From Linanthus parryae (Eukaryota > Streptophyta > Magnoliopsida > Ericales > Polemoniaceae), in assembly GCA_023055425.1 (NCBI GenBank), contig JALGPY010000007.1:21090001-21154000 (forward strand): 64,000 bases of DNA. Direction: 5' to 3'. The notes under the pieces were generated by a model. It did no database searches and was not told where the DNA came from. It saw nothing but the letters and a program-made list of their open reading frames with translations. Positions within the stretch are counted from its first letter, which is position 1, and the number at the start of each line of letters is the position of its first letter. Made by a program: the position numbers and the translations under genes. Below, piece by piece: positions 23,601 through 32,900 of the stretch.

Positions 23601-24573
23601 TAATAGATTGAAGGTGATGATCTGGAGAACTGCAACTAAATGTCTTCCAATTCCTGATATCCAGGTATGCCAAAGCCTGAACTATGACTCTATGGAGTTC
23701 TCTAGATGCAGAATGTGTAATGAAAATGGTGCTGGTAGTGAGCATATCTTCTTCCAATGCCCAGCAGTTAGACCTATATGGTTTTCTGTTGTGGGAATCA
23801 AGGTGGATTGCCTCAGAGAACTAACTACCCAAAAAATGATAAACTATGTGCTGAAGCTGGAGTGGCAAGATGGCTATGATGATATAGCTGCAATGTGTGG
23901 TATTATCTTAGATAGAATTTGGAAATACAGGAATGGGGTAATCTTTGAAAAGAAGTGCTTCAAAACATATGAGATCATCAATGAAGTATGGACTATTTGG
24001 AGAGAACACAAAAATAGCAAGACTGGTAATGATGGAGACAAGGTTGATAAGGTTATTTATCATGATGGGAGATGGATCCCTCCTGATAAGGGGGGAGTTA
24101 AATTCAATTGTGATGCTAGCTTCAAGTACAATAAGGTGGCTGCTGCATTTGTATGCAGAGATGATACAGGTAAGGTTTTATTTGGAGGAACTAGAACTGG
24201 TTATGGTCATAATGCTGAAGATGCAGAATTACTTGCTGTTGAAGAAGCAATTAAGGTGGCTGTTCAAAAAGATTCTGGATGGAGTTCTATTATTTTTGAA
24301 TCAGATTCCTTGTGGGTGATAAATGGTTTCAATGATGTCAAAAAAGCAAAAGGATCTTGGAAGACTAGGATGGAAGCTGCTCTACAGATATTGAAGAAGA
24401 AAAATGTTAGTTTCTTGCATTGTAGCAGAAACATCAATTTTGTAGCTCATAATCTAGCACAGTGGGAGTTCATGGTAGAGCATAATGGTTTTGTTAGTAG
24501 TGATAGACTACCACATGTAGTGGAACTTGCTGTAGGAGTTGATCTCCAGTTTTGCTATTCTGCTTCTTTTTAA
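20590..24573 (+). CDS. LINE ORF2: partial endonuclease, reverse transcriptase, RNase H
   Basis: 1327 residues, uninterrupted. Residues about 17-185 are the endonuclease from SGGLLYCWND onward, with GDFNEV (92-97) and SDHH (178-181). The first segment with the WNCRG and ETK catalytic motifs is missing, so DNA nicking should be impaired. Reverse transcriptase spans about 395-700: KAPGPDG (404-410), IDMEKAYD (534-541), GLRQGDPLSP (591-600), FADD (640-643). A zf-RVT region around 1015-1110 is followed by a C-terminal RVT_3 RNase H from about 1175, with CDAS, AELLAVEEA, ESDS and NFVAHNLAQ carrying the expected acidic residues. The first 16 residues translate ORF1 knuckle sequence in another frame, so the annotated start may not be used. 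Translation of ORF2 would need reinitiation or a frameshift. Confidence 0.9.
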   Translation: MGESGTRIELRVWAKFEGGSGGLLYCWNDSVDCEVVLKHKNLISVLMYGKDDEENWLLNAVYAPCVKKERDQLWDELIYIQDSSNLPCIFIGDFNEVVHQSDKKGGRTVSQSSQGGLAKAIHNGGWIDTGFIGTKYTWSNGWQRGRTIKQRLDRCFCNDRWRLLFPKASITHLASCYSDHHMLILNQKPIQNNGKRPFRFEAMWTRDKRCRTVVGNAWLAKQGGTPGAHWNWKMKNTKTVLKRWNKEEFGNLQSNIDKINQELNELMEKNCLDTAEEERKLKRILVELHNRQELCWRQKSRICWIKEGDANTRFFHLAAAIRGQRNFISRIQKEDGTLAENSKEIGSEFCNFFTKLFTSASPPENKWLEELYPQKIKEDDAVTMCQIPTKEEIRTTLFQMGSFKAPGPDGMPVLFYKHYWDIVGDDFCGVVQEFFTTGKLKKGINSTFLALIPKTKDPKKVQHYRPISLCNTVYKVIAKIVANKIKMVIGEFINPKQAAFVAGRTIHENLILLHEVIDTMKKKRGKGGLMTIKIDMEKAYDKMEFSFLLNVMKWMGFPNKMVDWVEECITTVKMSILINGSPQGFFSNYCGLRQGDPLSPILFIMCAEVLSRILQFAEKEGMINGIKLAKDCKAIDHLLFADDLVLMGRATEKEAENLNLCLQLYEESSGQRVNKEKSSVFFSSNTRKETKKAIRDTLQLKKGSKKAVYLGLPMFLTKSKKEDFKPILEKFNVKLTGWQSKLLPYAGRLIMINSVLSAIPSHYMAMFLLPKNLTNKIESLKANFWWGSTEEHRKRHLKRWDMLCMPKESGGLGIRKTELQNIALLGKLAWNLWTQKDCLWVEALLAKYCNRIEFQRIDKKNTDSYFWKGMLHVRDLIGQNAYKVIGDGKSVDIWQDAWVPSLENAKPQPPDDLTNAPKRVHELVNEEDRSWNVQKLQQWMTQYECEEIQKIHLPLRSVQDKWNWDLDKSGEVTTRSFYKWQMNRNLIRDDGTFNWKKLWKSKIHNRLKVMIWRTATKCLPIPDIQVCQSLNYDSMEFSRCRMCNENGAGSEHIFFQCPAVRPIWFSVVGIKVDCLRELTTQKMINYVLKLEWQDGYDDIAAMCGIILDRIWKYRNGVIFEKKCFKTYEIINEVWTIWREHKNSKTGNDGDKVDKVIYHDGRWIPPDKGGVKFNCDASFKYNKVAAAFVCRDDTGKVLFGGTRTGYGHNAEDAELLAVEEAIKVAVQKDSGWSSIIFESDSLWVINGFNDVKKAKGSWKTRMEAALQILKKKNVSFLHCSRNINFVAHNLAQWEFMVEHNGFVSSDRLPHVVELAVGVDLQFCYSASF

Positions 24574-24598
24574 TAAAATTTGGAATTATCAAAAAAAA

Positions 24599-24615
24599 GA
24601 ATATGAGCTGCTACA
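24599..24615. repeat. Target site duplication of the LINE, right copy
   Basis: Perfect 17-bp match to 19672-19688. The duplicated sequence (GAATATGAGCTGCTACA) is ordinary H4 copy 1 flank. Confidence 0.93.
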
Positions 24616-25285
24616 CTGTTGAGTTCCATTAATGCAGCTATACTCAGCAAATGAGACATTAACCCATCACAGCTAGAAACTAGTGTCTGAGGGAGTGGAG
24701 GAGCCAATTTAACCAGAATGTAAAAGATGCAAAGAATAATTTGGTTTCTGGGGAGGGTGGCCTTATTGGGAAGATTGATGATATCAAATGGGAACCACCT
24801 CATAGAGAAAGTTTAGATGCAAATTTGATGCTGGATGGTGCTCGGATTCTCACACAGAATAATTTCGCTTGTTCAACTCATTAGATTGTTAGAAATAGCG
24901 CCTCCGATTGAAGCTGCTGCCGTCGCTCCCGACCACAGTCGATCATTCCCAGGCCTCCGACGACCCTTACCAGCCGGTCTCCGACCTCCAACAGCCCCCA
25001 ACACTACGGACCAACTCTAGCAGGTCCTTCTGCCGTCGCAACCAGAAAGCACAGTTGTTTGGCTCGATCTAGACCGGCCTCCGTTTTTCGCGATTTGGAC
25101 TACAAAGTGGTGTTCTCAAGCTTGTTCGACTTCAGTTTGATCCGGGAAAACGTAATTATGGACTTCTTGAAGCTTTCTCACACCACGATCTTGGGGACAA
25201 TGTGATTTTCAACCGCGGAGAAGTTGATACGGGACATCCGATCTGTTATTTAACTGCTAGCTTATTTGTAGTTATTTATTTAATC
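24616..25285 (+). pseudogene. Segmentally duplicated flank with RNase H-like remnant
   Basis: 24630-24870 is paralogous to 54955-55280 downstream of H4 copy 2 (shared phrases ATGCAGCTATA, AGCAAATGAGA, GAGCCAATTTAACCAGAAT, TTTGATGCTGGATGGTGCT). In copy 2 the phrase encodes FDAGWC of an RNase H-like domain; here it is broken. The rest to 25285 is unrecognised. Confidence 0.5.
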
Positions 25286-25510
25286 GGGTGATTTTTTTTT
25301 TGGGCCGGAAAATGAGAACTTCAATTAAAGATCAACAAGAACAGTACACAAAATACAACGAAAGTTCCAAGCACTAGAAAATAAACATCCATCCGAGCGC
25401 AATCCTACCTTACTCCAAACAACTACCAAAGGATTAACAAGAGAGTCCGAGAAACAAAGAATCTAAGAACATGCATAAAACATAGTTGAGCAAGGAAAGG
25501 CACTAGATCT

Positions 25511-26101
25511 TCAAACAGACTTACCTTTCTTTGAACTTGATATTTCCTTTTGGAAGTTGATTAGAGATTCTGCATTTGGATCCACCATTTTACCATCAAC
25601 CAAGATGAAACTATGCTCTTTTGCCCTGTACATTGCTGCCAATTCCTCCGCCCTTCTTTTCTCTTCCTCGAATCTTATCAACGTTTGCTTTTCATCTTTG
25701 TTGTTTTCCTCCACAAAGCGGTCAATGGCAGCTGCAAAACCCTTCTTCTTTTGACCCTCCTTTTCTGCCTTGTAGAGAGATTTGACAGAGAAGGGGTAGT
25801 TAGCAGTGAGAGTCCAATGAGGCTCATTAGCATTTAAATTTAGAGGAGTGTTGAGAATAAGGTTCACAAGCCAAGGAGGGAAGGTAGAAATAAGGAGAGA
25901 ATGATTCCACTGTACTCCATCTCCCTCACTAGGGTTTGTTAGATCCTTGACCCATTTAATATTGTGATTTTCGTGCAAGTATTGCTTAATCGAATCCCCA
26001 TGAACATCACAGATCCAAGGGTGCTTGCAAACAGAAATATGGTCACCATCTGCAAGCTTCCAACGAATGCACCCATGCAAGAGGTTCTTACCTTTTACCA
26101 T
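25511..26101 (-). pseudogene. Chimeric LINE C-terminus fused to a charged, unrecognised segment
   Basis: Residues 1-113 are LINE ORF2 (GDGVQWNHSLLISTFPPWLV, FSVKSLYKAEKE, just before the zf-RVT region). From about residue 116 (25756 down) the frame continues without a stop into a lysine- and glutamate-rich helix (AAIDRFVEENNKDEKQTLIR, FEEEKRRAEELAAMYRAKEH) ending VDPNAESLINFQKEISSSKK. That tail is not LINE-like; its style resembles helical regions of plant NAM-associated or Myb/SANT-type proteins, but I cannot assign a family. A canonical splice donor AAAG|GTAAGT follows at 25525/25524, suggesting a captured host exon. The sister LINE at 55.4-58.5 kb has normal zf-RVT sequence instead. Confidence 0.5.
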
Positions 26102-27656
26102 TGTCTTCCATGTCGGAGAAGCAACAGGAGGAGCATTGTGAATCCAGAGGGGGTTTCGTTTGCAATACTTAAGAAATAAACAAATTTTTAAAAAGGGAGT
26201 TTTTATTTGAAATTAGAGACCATGGGTTTTTACAGAAACGAGCACAATTAAAAGCTCTAATATTTATAAATCCTAATCCTCCTTTGCTAGTACTAAGACA
26301 AAGATTATTCCACGAAGTGTAGTGCATGTTTTTTTATGAAGGATTACCAGACCAAAAGAAATTATTGAAAATGGTAGTAAGGGTTTTTGTCGTCTTAGGA
26401 GAAATAAGCAAAGTTGAAAAGGGGTAAACTAAGAAACTTGTAAGGATAGCTTTAATTAGAGTTGCACGGCCAATTTTATCTAGCAACAAATCCTTCCAAG
26501 AAGCACATTTGTTCCTAACTTTATCAATAATTAGAGTTTCATTTTTATTTTTAGAGAGACTAAAGATTGATTCAAAGAAATACCCAAGTAATTTCCTATC
26601 CTATTAGTGTGGTTAACATTAAGGGTAGTAATGAAATGATTAATATCAGCTTGGGTGCAATTTGGAAAAAAGGTGATAGAAGATCTAGAAAAATTAATTA
26701 CTTGCCCTGACTGATTGGCAAAATTATTAAGGATGTTTAGGATGACTTCACCCACATAGCGAGTAAGTTTTAAAAACAGAATACTATCGTCAGCAAACTG
26801 CAAGTGGGATATGGAAGGTCCATTAGTATTTGAGGGATCGCCATGCAAGAGACCCGAGTTACAAGCATAATTTATAGATTTTGACAGTGCTTCAGCACAC
26901 AAAATGAAGATAAAGTGAGATAAGGGATCTCCTTGCCTAATTCCCCTACAAGGCTTAAAATGCTTCGTCTTAGAACCATTTATGATGACAGAGTAAGATA
27001 CCGTAGAAATACATTGCATAATAAGACTTATAAGAAAGGTGGGAAGTGAAATTGATGAAGGGTAGCTTCTATAAAGTTCCATCTAAGTCTGTCAAAGGCC
27101 TTACAAAGGTCAAGCTTAAGGGCACCAAACTTAGGCAAACTCGGGTCTGAGATTTTAGAAATATTATGTAAAATATCATGCGCAAGGAGAATGTACTGTT
27201 GTATGGAACAATTTGGAACAAAGCCATTTTGGTTATCTGAGATCAGGAAAGGTAAAACTACTTTTAAACGATTTGCTAAGACTTTAGAGATAATTATGTA
27301 CATGACATTGCAAAGACTAATAGGACGATAATCATTGACCGAGGTAGGGTCTTTCACTTTTGGAATGAGAATAATATAAGTGTTTTTAAGTTCAGAGAGC
27401 ATAAAGCCAAAAATCAGAAAAGATGAAACTGCAGTAGTTATTTTTGTCGAAATAATAGGCCAACATTTTTGAAAAAAATATTGGTTGGATTCCATCTGGT
27501 TCCGGGGCTTTTAAATGGTCCATACTAAAAACTGTCTTTTTAATCTCATCTGTTAAAAAGCAAGTCAAAAGCACAATGCATATGTTGGCGATGGGGCAAA
27601 GTAGATGCTCTGGAAATGGTCTTAGAATAGTTCTGAAATACCAGATTGATTCGTAA
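26102..27656 (-). pseudogene. LINE reverse transcriptase, decayed
   Basis: Minus-strand pieces in order: IKKTVFSMDHLKAPEPDGIQ (27540), IILIPKVKDPTSVNDYRPIS (27370), GALKLDLCKAFDRLRWNFIE (27120), RGIRQGDPLSHFIFILCAEA (26940), ISHLQFADDSILFLKL (catalytic FADD, 26800). They lie in at least three frames with several shifts. The thumb and C-terminal region (GGLGFINIRAFN at about 26270) follows. Not functional. Confidence 0.75.
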
Positions 27657-28674
27657 TTAAAGTGCCATCATCAAGTTTAAACAGTAGATATTATTTTTAA
27701 CATTTATAATACAGGCATAACTATGAAAAAACTTAATATTTTCATCTCCAACCTTAAGCCATTTACATCTCGCTCTTTGAGCCCAGAAGGTCCCATAATC
27801 AGCTAGAAGATTAGACAATTGAGAGTTGAGGGATTTAAAACGTTCAAACGAGGACTCATTGTGAAGAGAGTTCTGTATTGAAGTTAAGTCCTGTTTACAT
27901 TTGTCAATCTGGTTAATAAGAGAGTTAGAATTTTTATGCAAACACCTAAGAGCCTTTAGGGTGATCTGCAAGTATTTAACCGCTCTGAACAAAGGGGATC
28001 CAACAAGTGTCAGACTCCAAACAAAGCTAACAAGTTGTAGGAAATCATCTCTCCTCAGCCACCAAGCCTCAAGACAAGATAATCTATTACATAGTGGACG
28101 CAGGTTAATGAAGCAAGAGGTTAACTGGTGCATGGTCCGAAACTGAGATACCTAAATTATGCAAAATAGAAGAAGGAAACAGATCAAACCATTAAGAGTA
28201 ACACCATGCACGGTCAAGTTTCTCAAAGGTGGGAAATCATCAAACCTATTGTTTGTCCAGGTTAGCCAAGGTCCCATATTAGGTAATTCAAAAAGAGAAC
28301 AATTGTCAATGAAAACCCTAAAATCATTTGCCCATGTGAGGGAATTAGCGTTAGGCCCAGTCTTATCGCAGGGATTAAGGACCTGATTAAAGTCACCAAT
28401 TTGGACAAAAGGTTGATGAGAATGAATAACTGACTCCATGAGATGCCAAACAGAAGCCTTATCAGACAAATGAGGGTTACCATATACAATACCTAAAACC
28501 ACGAATAATTATTGTAATCAATAACATAGCAAAGAATAAAATTTAGATTGGAAAAAGTAATTTGAATTGAAAAGGCAATATCCCAAGCGATCCAAAGGCC
28601 CCCGAAAGAACCTACAGAGTCAATACCGAAGGAAGATGCAAAACCTAAATTTCCAAATTTAGAGTTAACCCAAG
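27657..28674 (-). pseudogene. LINE endonuclease C-terminal part and linker
   Basis: From 28674 down: VNSKFGNLGFASSFGIDSVG, SFGGLWIAWD, then IVYGNPHLSDKASVWH, QIGDFNQVLNPCDKTG (GDFN catalytic motif), and the linker to reverse transcriptase (RCKWLKVGDENIKFFHSYA, 27770). The N-terminal part lies at 43805-43960 across the Tat element. CCAAG at 28670-28674 is the left target duplication of that element. Confidence 0.7.
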
Positions 28675-29300
28675 TGTGCACAAGAGATTCCGGCAGGGAG
28701 ACCTCCGTGTACACCGTGCGTAGTGGATCAGGGATCGCACAGGAAGAATAGGGGTGTGTGTAGGGAGAGAGTAAGTCAGTAGCAATGTCTGAGAGAGAGA
28801 CAGAGGTTTGGCAGAGCTTCCGCGTATGGCAGTGTGTTCTCCTTTGTATGGAAAGGTTAACGATATATATATACTGGAGAACGTGACCGTTGTAGTGTGG
28901 TTAATGCGCCCATTAATGGCGGCTTAATTAGCTTAACCATAACGGCACGTTCGTCCGAGTATATAGGAACCGTTAGAGCACGTGGTGCGCGAATACCGGA
29001 ACCGTTACGAGGTTGACCGGGTTTGACCGGATTGACCGGGTCTAGGGAGCTCGTGCCATAGATCTCTCAAAACAGTTACTAAAGGTCGCGCGCGGGCTTG
29101 GCTCGCACGCGACAGGGCTTACTCTAGCCTCCAAACCACAAAGTCCCTACAAGTCCCGTGCAGTGGTATGCGAGGGCTCTGTCTCGCAGCCCCCACATGG
29201 ATCAGCTCGGCTGGTGATCCTGTGTGTGTGGAGCACAATATGGTGTGCTGGATGGTTGCCACGTGGCCTAGATCTGCCATGTCAGAAAGCAGTATCTACA
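28675..29300 (-). repeat. 3' LTR of the 15.1-kb Tat element
   Basis: 626 bp. The polypurine tract AAAGGGGGCTAA lies next to it at 29301-29312 (minus strand). A TATATATATA stretch near 28862-28871 is the probable TATA box of the LTR promoter. Confidence 0.93.
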
Positions 29301-29979
29301 TTAGCCCCCTTTCTGCGCGTGAAGGCTCATAGCTGTATAGGCTTCCATGCGCGGAAACCAACATGCGCGTCGTCGCCACGCACCAATTCAAATACGGGTA
29401 GGTTCAGCCCCCGTGCGTGTCATTATGACCTAAAACCCAAAATGTGCCGTCTGGCCTTTAGGGTTTTAGGCGTGACGTCAGCCCGTCCTGTGATTGCGCG
29501 ATACGACGGTGACGGTTGCGATTCGACTACTGAAGGGACGCAACCCTTCATTCTTCTGGATAAATACCTTGTATCCCATTATTGCAAAGCATCACTTCTT
29601 TCTCTTAAAGTGAATGGTACCCGGAGATCTTCGAGAGCAGATCCAGATAATCAATCACCAGTTCAGAACTGCAAATCGTATTCTCCAATTGTGTATATCC
29701 AAGCAAGCTTCAAGGAAACAAGGTTGGCCTCGTTTACTTTTGATTTAAAATACCAGTGTTTGCCTTGAACCGCGTTGAATCTGTAAATCCATGAAATTTG
29801 TGAAGAGGCTTTTGATCTTTGAACCCGCTTCGTTTTAATCTTTCAACAATATCAACTCCCCAATTTCTGAAATCGGTACCGGAACTGTTTGCTTTGGTTT
29901 GCATAGATCTCAAATTCCAGAATTCAAACTGAAGTGTGGTGTGGTATTTCTCCCCCCTTTTTCTTGCCCTTTCGCAGGA
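29301..29979 (+). promoter_or_regulatory. Leader and probable promoter region of the antisense gene
   Basis: Lies between the 3' LTR polypurine tract and the antisense ATG. On the plus strand a TATA-like ATAAATA (about 29560) could serve the antisense gene, and TTTCGCAG at 29970-29977 looks like a splice acceptor just before the ATG at 29980, suggesting a 5' UTR intron. The same sequence is kept in the deleted Tat copy (about 50600-51253) although the coding region is gone. On the minus strand this is element 3' UTR. Confidence 0.4.
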
Positions 29980-32900
29980 ATGGCCAAGACAAGAGTAACC
30001 AGACCCGTCAAGGAAGATGAAGAGATGCCTGAGCTTCCGCAGGCTCTGTGGCGTAAAGCCCCCTTTCTGGGTGGGAAGGATTTTTATCATGCGAGGGTGA
30101 AGACGAAGAGGATGCCTGATCCTGTTCCAGTTGAGCGATTGTTGACACTGACTCGCCCAGTTAACTCAGCCTTGCTCGAGTTGGTTGGCTCCGAGGGTGT
30201 GGTTCGATTGGGGATCGAGAATGGGCACTTCCCATACACTGCGATTTCTACTCAGGCGTTTGTCCAGAAATTGGACTATATGGATGAGTGGATCGACCAC
30301 GTGTTGGATCATCACGCCGAGACTCTTGATAAAGCCGGCATTTTCTTTGCTATCCGTGCTATGAAGGGTGCTGCCGTGAAGTTGGATCAGTCCATGCTTC
30401 TAGACCTTCTGTCCCGTTACTCGCCCGCGACTCACACGTTTCATTTTGCGGAGTTCGAGGCTGCCCCCACGCTCGAGGACGTTCAGATGCTGTATGAGCT
30501 TTCCCCCATGGGTGAGGTGGACCCCTTGAGTCACTTGAGGACATCTGCTGAAATGGCCTTGTACGCGCAGATGGAGGAGTGCCTAGCAGAGGTAAAGAAA
30601 ATCTCCACTCGGTGGACCACTACAAAGCCTCTTCCGAACTGGCAGCTGGTGGATACGTCTGCGAAGAATACCTGGAACAAGTGGTTGCAGTACTTCTTCC
30701 GAGACTATGCGAACAGCAGCATTACTAAGAAGCTTCAGAGCGAGAACCCGGAGGCCGAGAATTACGTAGAGGGCAAGGGTTATCATTTAACCCTTTGTGC
30801 CTTTCTCTGTGCTTGGCTGTCGAGGTATCTGATTGATGGTCACCCCCATGACGGGGTCTTCTACCATGTGCTGCCACTTGCCGTGAGGCTCGCTCTTGGC
30901 CAGAGAGTCGCACTCGGACCCTTGGTCTTGGGGACGCTATATTACAGGCTGGATCAGCTGGTTCTGGCGATGAGGGAATCGCGTGGCCGCCTCGATGTTC
31001 TGACCTTTGTCAATATCAGCTTTTTGACAATGTGGGTTTTCGAGCGCTGGCCGTCTTATGCTCCAACTCCCCTCCCACTTGATAAGTGGTGTCCCTCAGG
31101 CGAGACAGAAGCGCGCAACAGCGGAAGGGCTGCGAGATGGTTTGGAGCAAGCAACACCAAGTGTACTTGGAGTTTGATATGCGACAAACGAAAGGAGTTT
31201 ACTGCCAGGCCCTATGCCACACGCGTTGAGAATGTGCGGTGGTTTCCAAAGCTATACCCTTCCAAAGGTATGGTCTTGTCAGAAGACCTTCTCTTTGAAA
31301 AGGGGCCGCATTTCCACGAGCGCTATCGTGAGTTCTTTTGTTGGTGTCTGCGAGGTTCCCTTCCTGCCCTTGCAGAGCATATTCGTGAGCTCGCGCCAAG
31401 GTATGAAAGGCTTACAGTGGATGTTGACCCCACTCGGGTCTCTCCTCAGTTTGGTTTTGACGCAGTGGCCCCATCGATCTGGCCCCAGTCTATTATCAGA
31501 GGGTGCTACAAGCGTTTGCTGACAAAGGAGTGCAAGACGGTCCTCATGAGCAATCTTCCCTTTGAGCAGCCTGCGGGAACTCGCAAGGGTGGTTGTTCCC
31601 AGAACTGGATCGCATACTGAGTTGCCCAGCAAACGAGGATTGAGACGGAGGCGGCGGCGCAGCCAGGAAGGGCCCCCTTGATCAAGAGAAACTCTTTTCC
31701 GTTTCGCCCCAATTGCAGTTTGAGCGAGTCTGAGTATGGTTGCTACTCGCTGTGGGACTGCGAGAATCATTTGTGCCCCGATTTCATTCTGAAGGAGCAA
31801 GTCGACGCAATCAAGAAGGGTGACGCGCAGGTCATCAAATATAGCAAGGCGTTTGCTGAGGTAAGCAGTTTCCTTATGTGCTTTAAGCTTTTTGATGATT
31901 TTTTTTTTTTTTTTTTTTTGCGCTGATGCTTTTCGTTCTGTATTGTTCAGTGTCATGTGCGGAGGTTCGCAGCTGGTGATCGCTCCAAATCGCTGGTGGA
32001 CACCATTGTTGCCACCAGAAGGAAGGGGGAGTCGTACCGGCTAGCATGGAGGATGGATGCCGAGGTCGAAACAAAGGTTCGCGGAGTCATGAACACTTTT
32101 GCTGACTCGCTGATAGACAACCCTCCGGCTCCGTCTCCTCCTAGAGATGACCCGTCCCCTCCAGCGACTGCGGCGCCGAGAGTGAAGAGACCTAGGCAAA
32201 AGGGAATTACGATTTCTTCCCCTAGGAGTGCTCCAGCTTCTCCCCCAGTGAGGTCCCTTTCCATCAAGGACAAAGGCAAGGGTCGTATGCCTAGCAAAGT
32301 GCGAAAAGATCTCGCAGTTGAGACTTTCGTTCCATTCAACCAAGAGGAGGAAGAGAGACAGGAGCCCCAGGCAAGTGATGAAGAAGAAGAAGCAACAGTT
32401 GTGATGTGCGAGGAAGAATCAGGAGGTACTTCCGTCGCATCTCCTTGCCCTTTATCTTGACTTCTTTGTAGTTCTTTTCTTTGAACCAAATATGTATTCG
32501 CAGATGATGATGATGAAGCCGTTGGTGGCCTTGTGACCAAGAGGCAAAAGAGAGATGCCCATTCTGGCATTTCAGATGATCCTATAAGCGAGGATGTTCT
32601 TGCTGAATCCCGGAAGACAGCCGCGGAGGCTGCTGAAAGAAGAAGGCAGCGAGAGGAAGAGGAGCTCGAGCGTGTGAAACAACGGAGCCTCGAGGAGCAG
32701 CATGTTGACGACTTAGTGCGTCCAGTTGGCGAGGAAGACGAGCTTCCCGAAGAAGTGGCTCCTCATGTGGAGGAGGAAGATGAGATTCCCGGAGAGGATG
32801 CAGCAGAGCTAGAGCAAGTCCAAGCGGACTTCGCAGAGATCGCAGGTGGCGATAAAGGTGAGATCTTCAATCTCGCAGTTACTTATAGAGATGTAATTGT

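Larger units (their letters stand above)
19689..24598 (+). mobile_element. L1-type LINE, recent, internally deleted
   Basis: 4910 bp bounded by a perfect 17-bp target duplication, with a short A8 tail (24591-24598). It has a 5' UTR of about 230 bp, ORF1 and ORF2. ORF2 has no stops. The junction near 20640 joins the region just after the ORF1 zinc knuckle to the middle of the endonuclease, so ORF1 loses its C-terminus and the endonuclease its N-terminus. It inserted in the 3' flank of H4 copy 1; the matching flank of copy 2 is uninterrupted. Confidence 0.92.

Noticed and set aside
29163..29768. Plus-strand ORF of 201 codons across the Tat LTR edge
   Set aside because: Spans LTR and leader, appears mirrored in the other copy without codon conservation, and has no domain.
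31199..32570. Minus-strand ORFs opposite the antisense mobile domain gene
   Set aside because: They have no domains and are explained as shadows of the GC-rich plus-strand exons.
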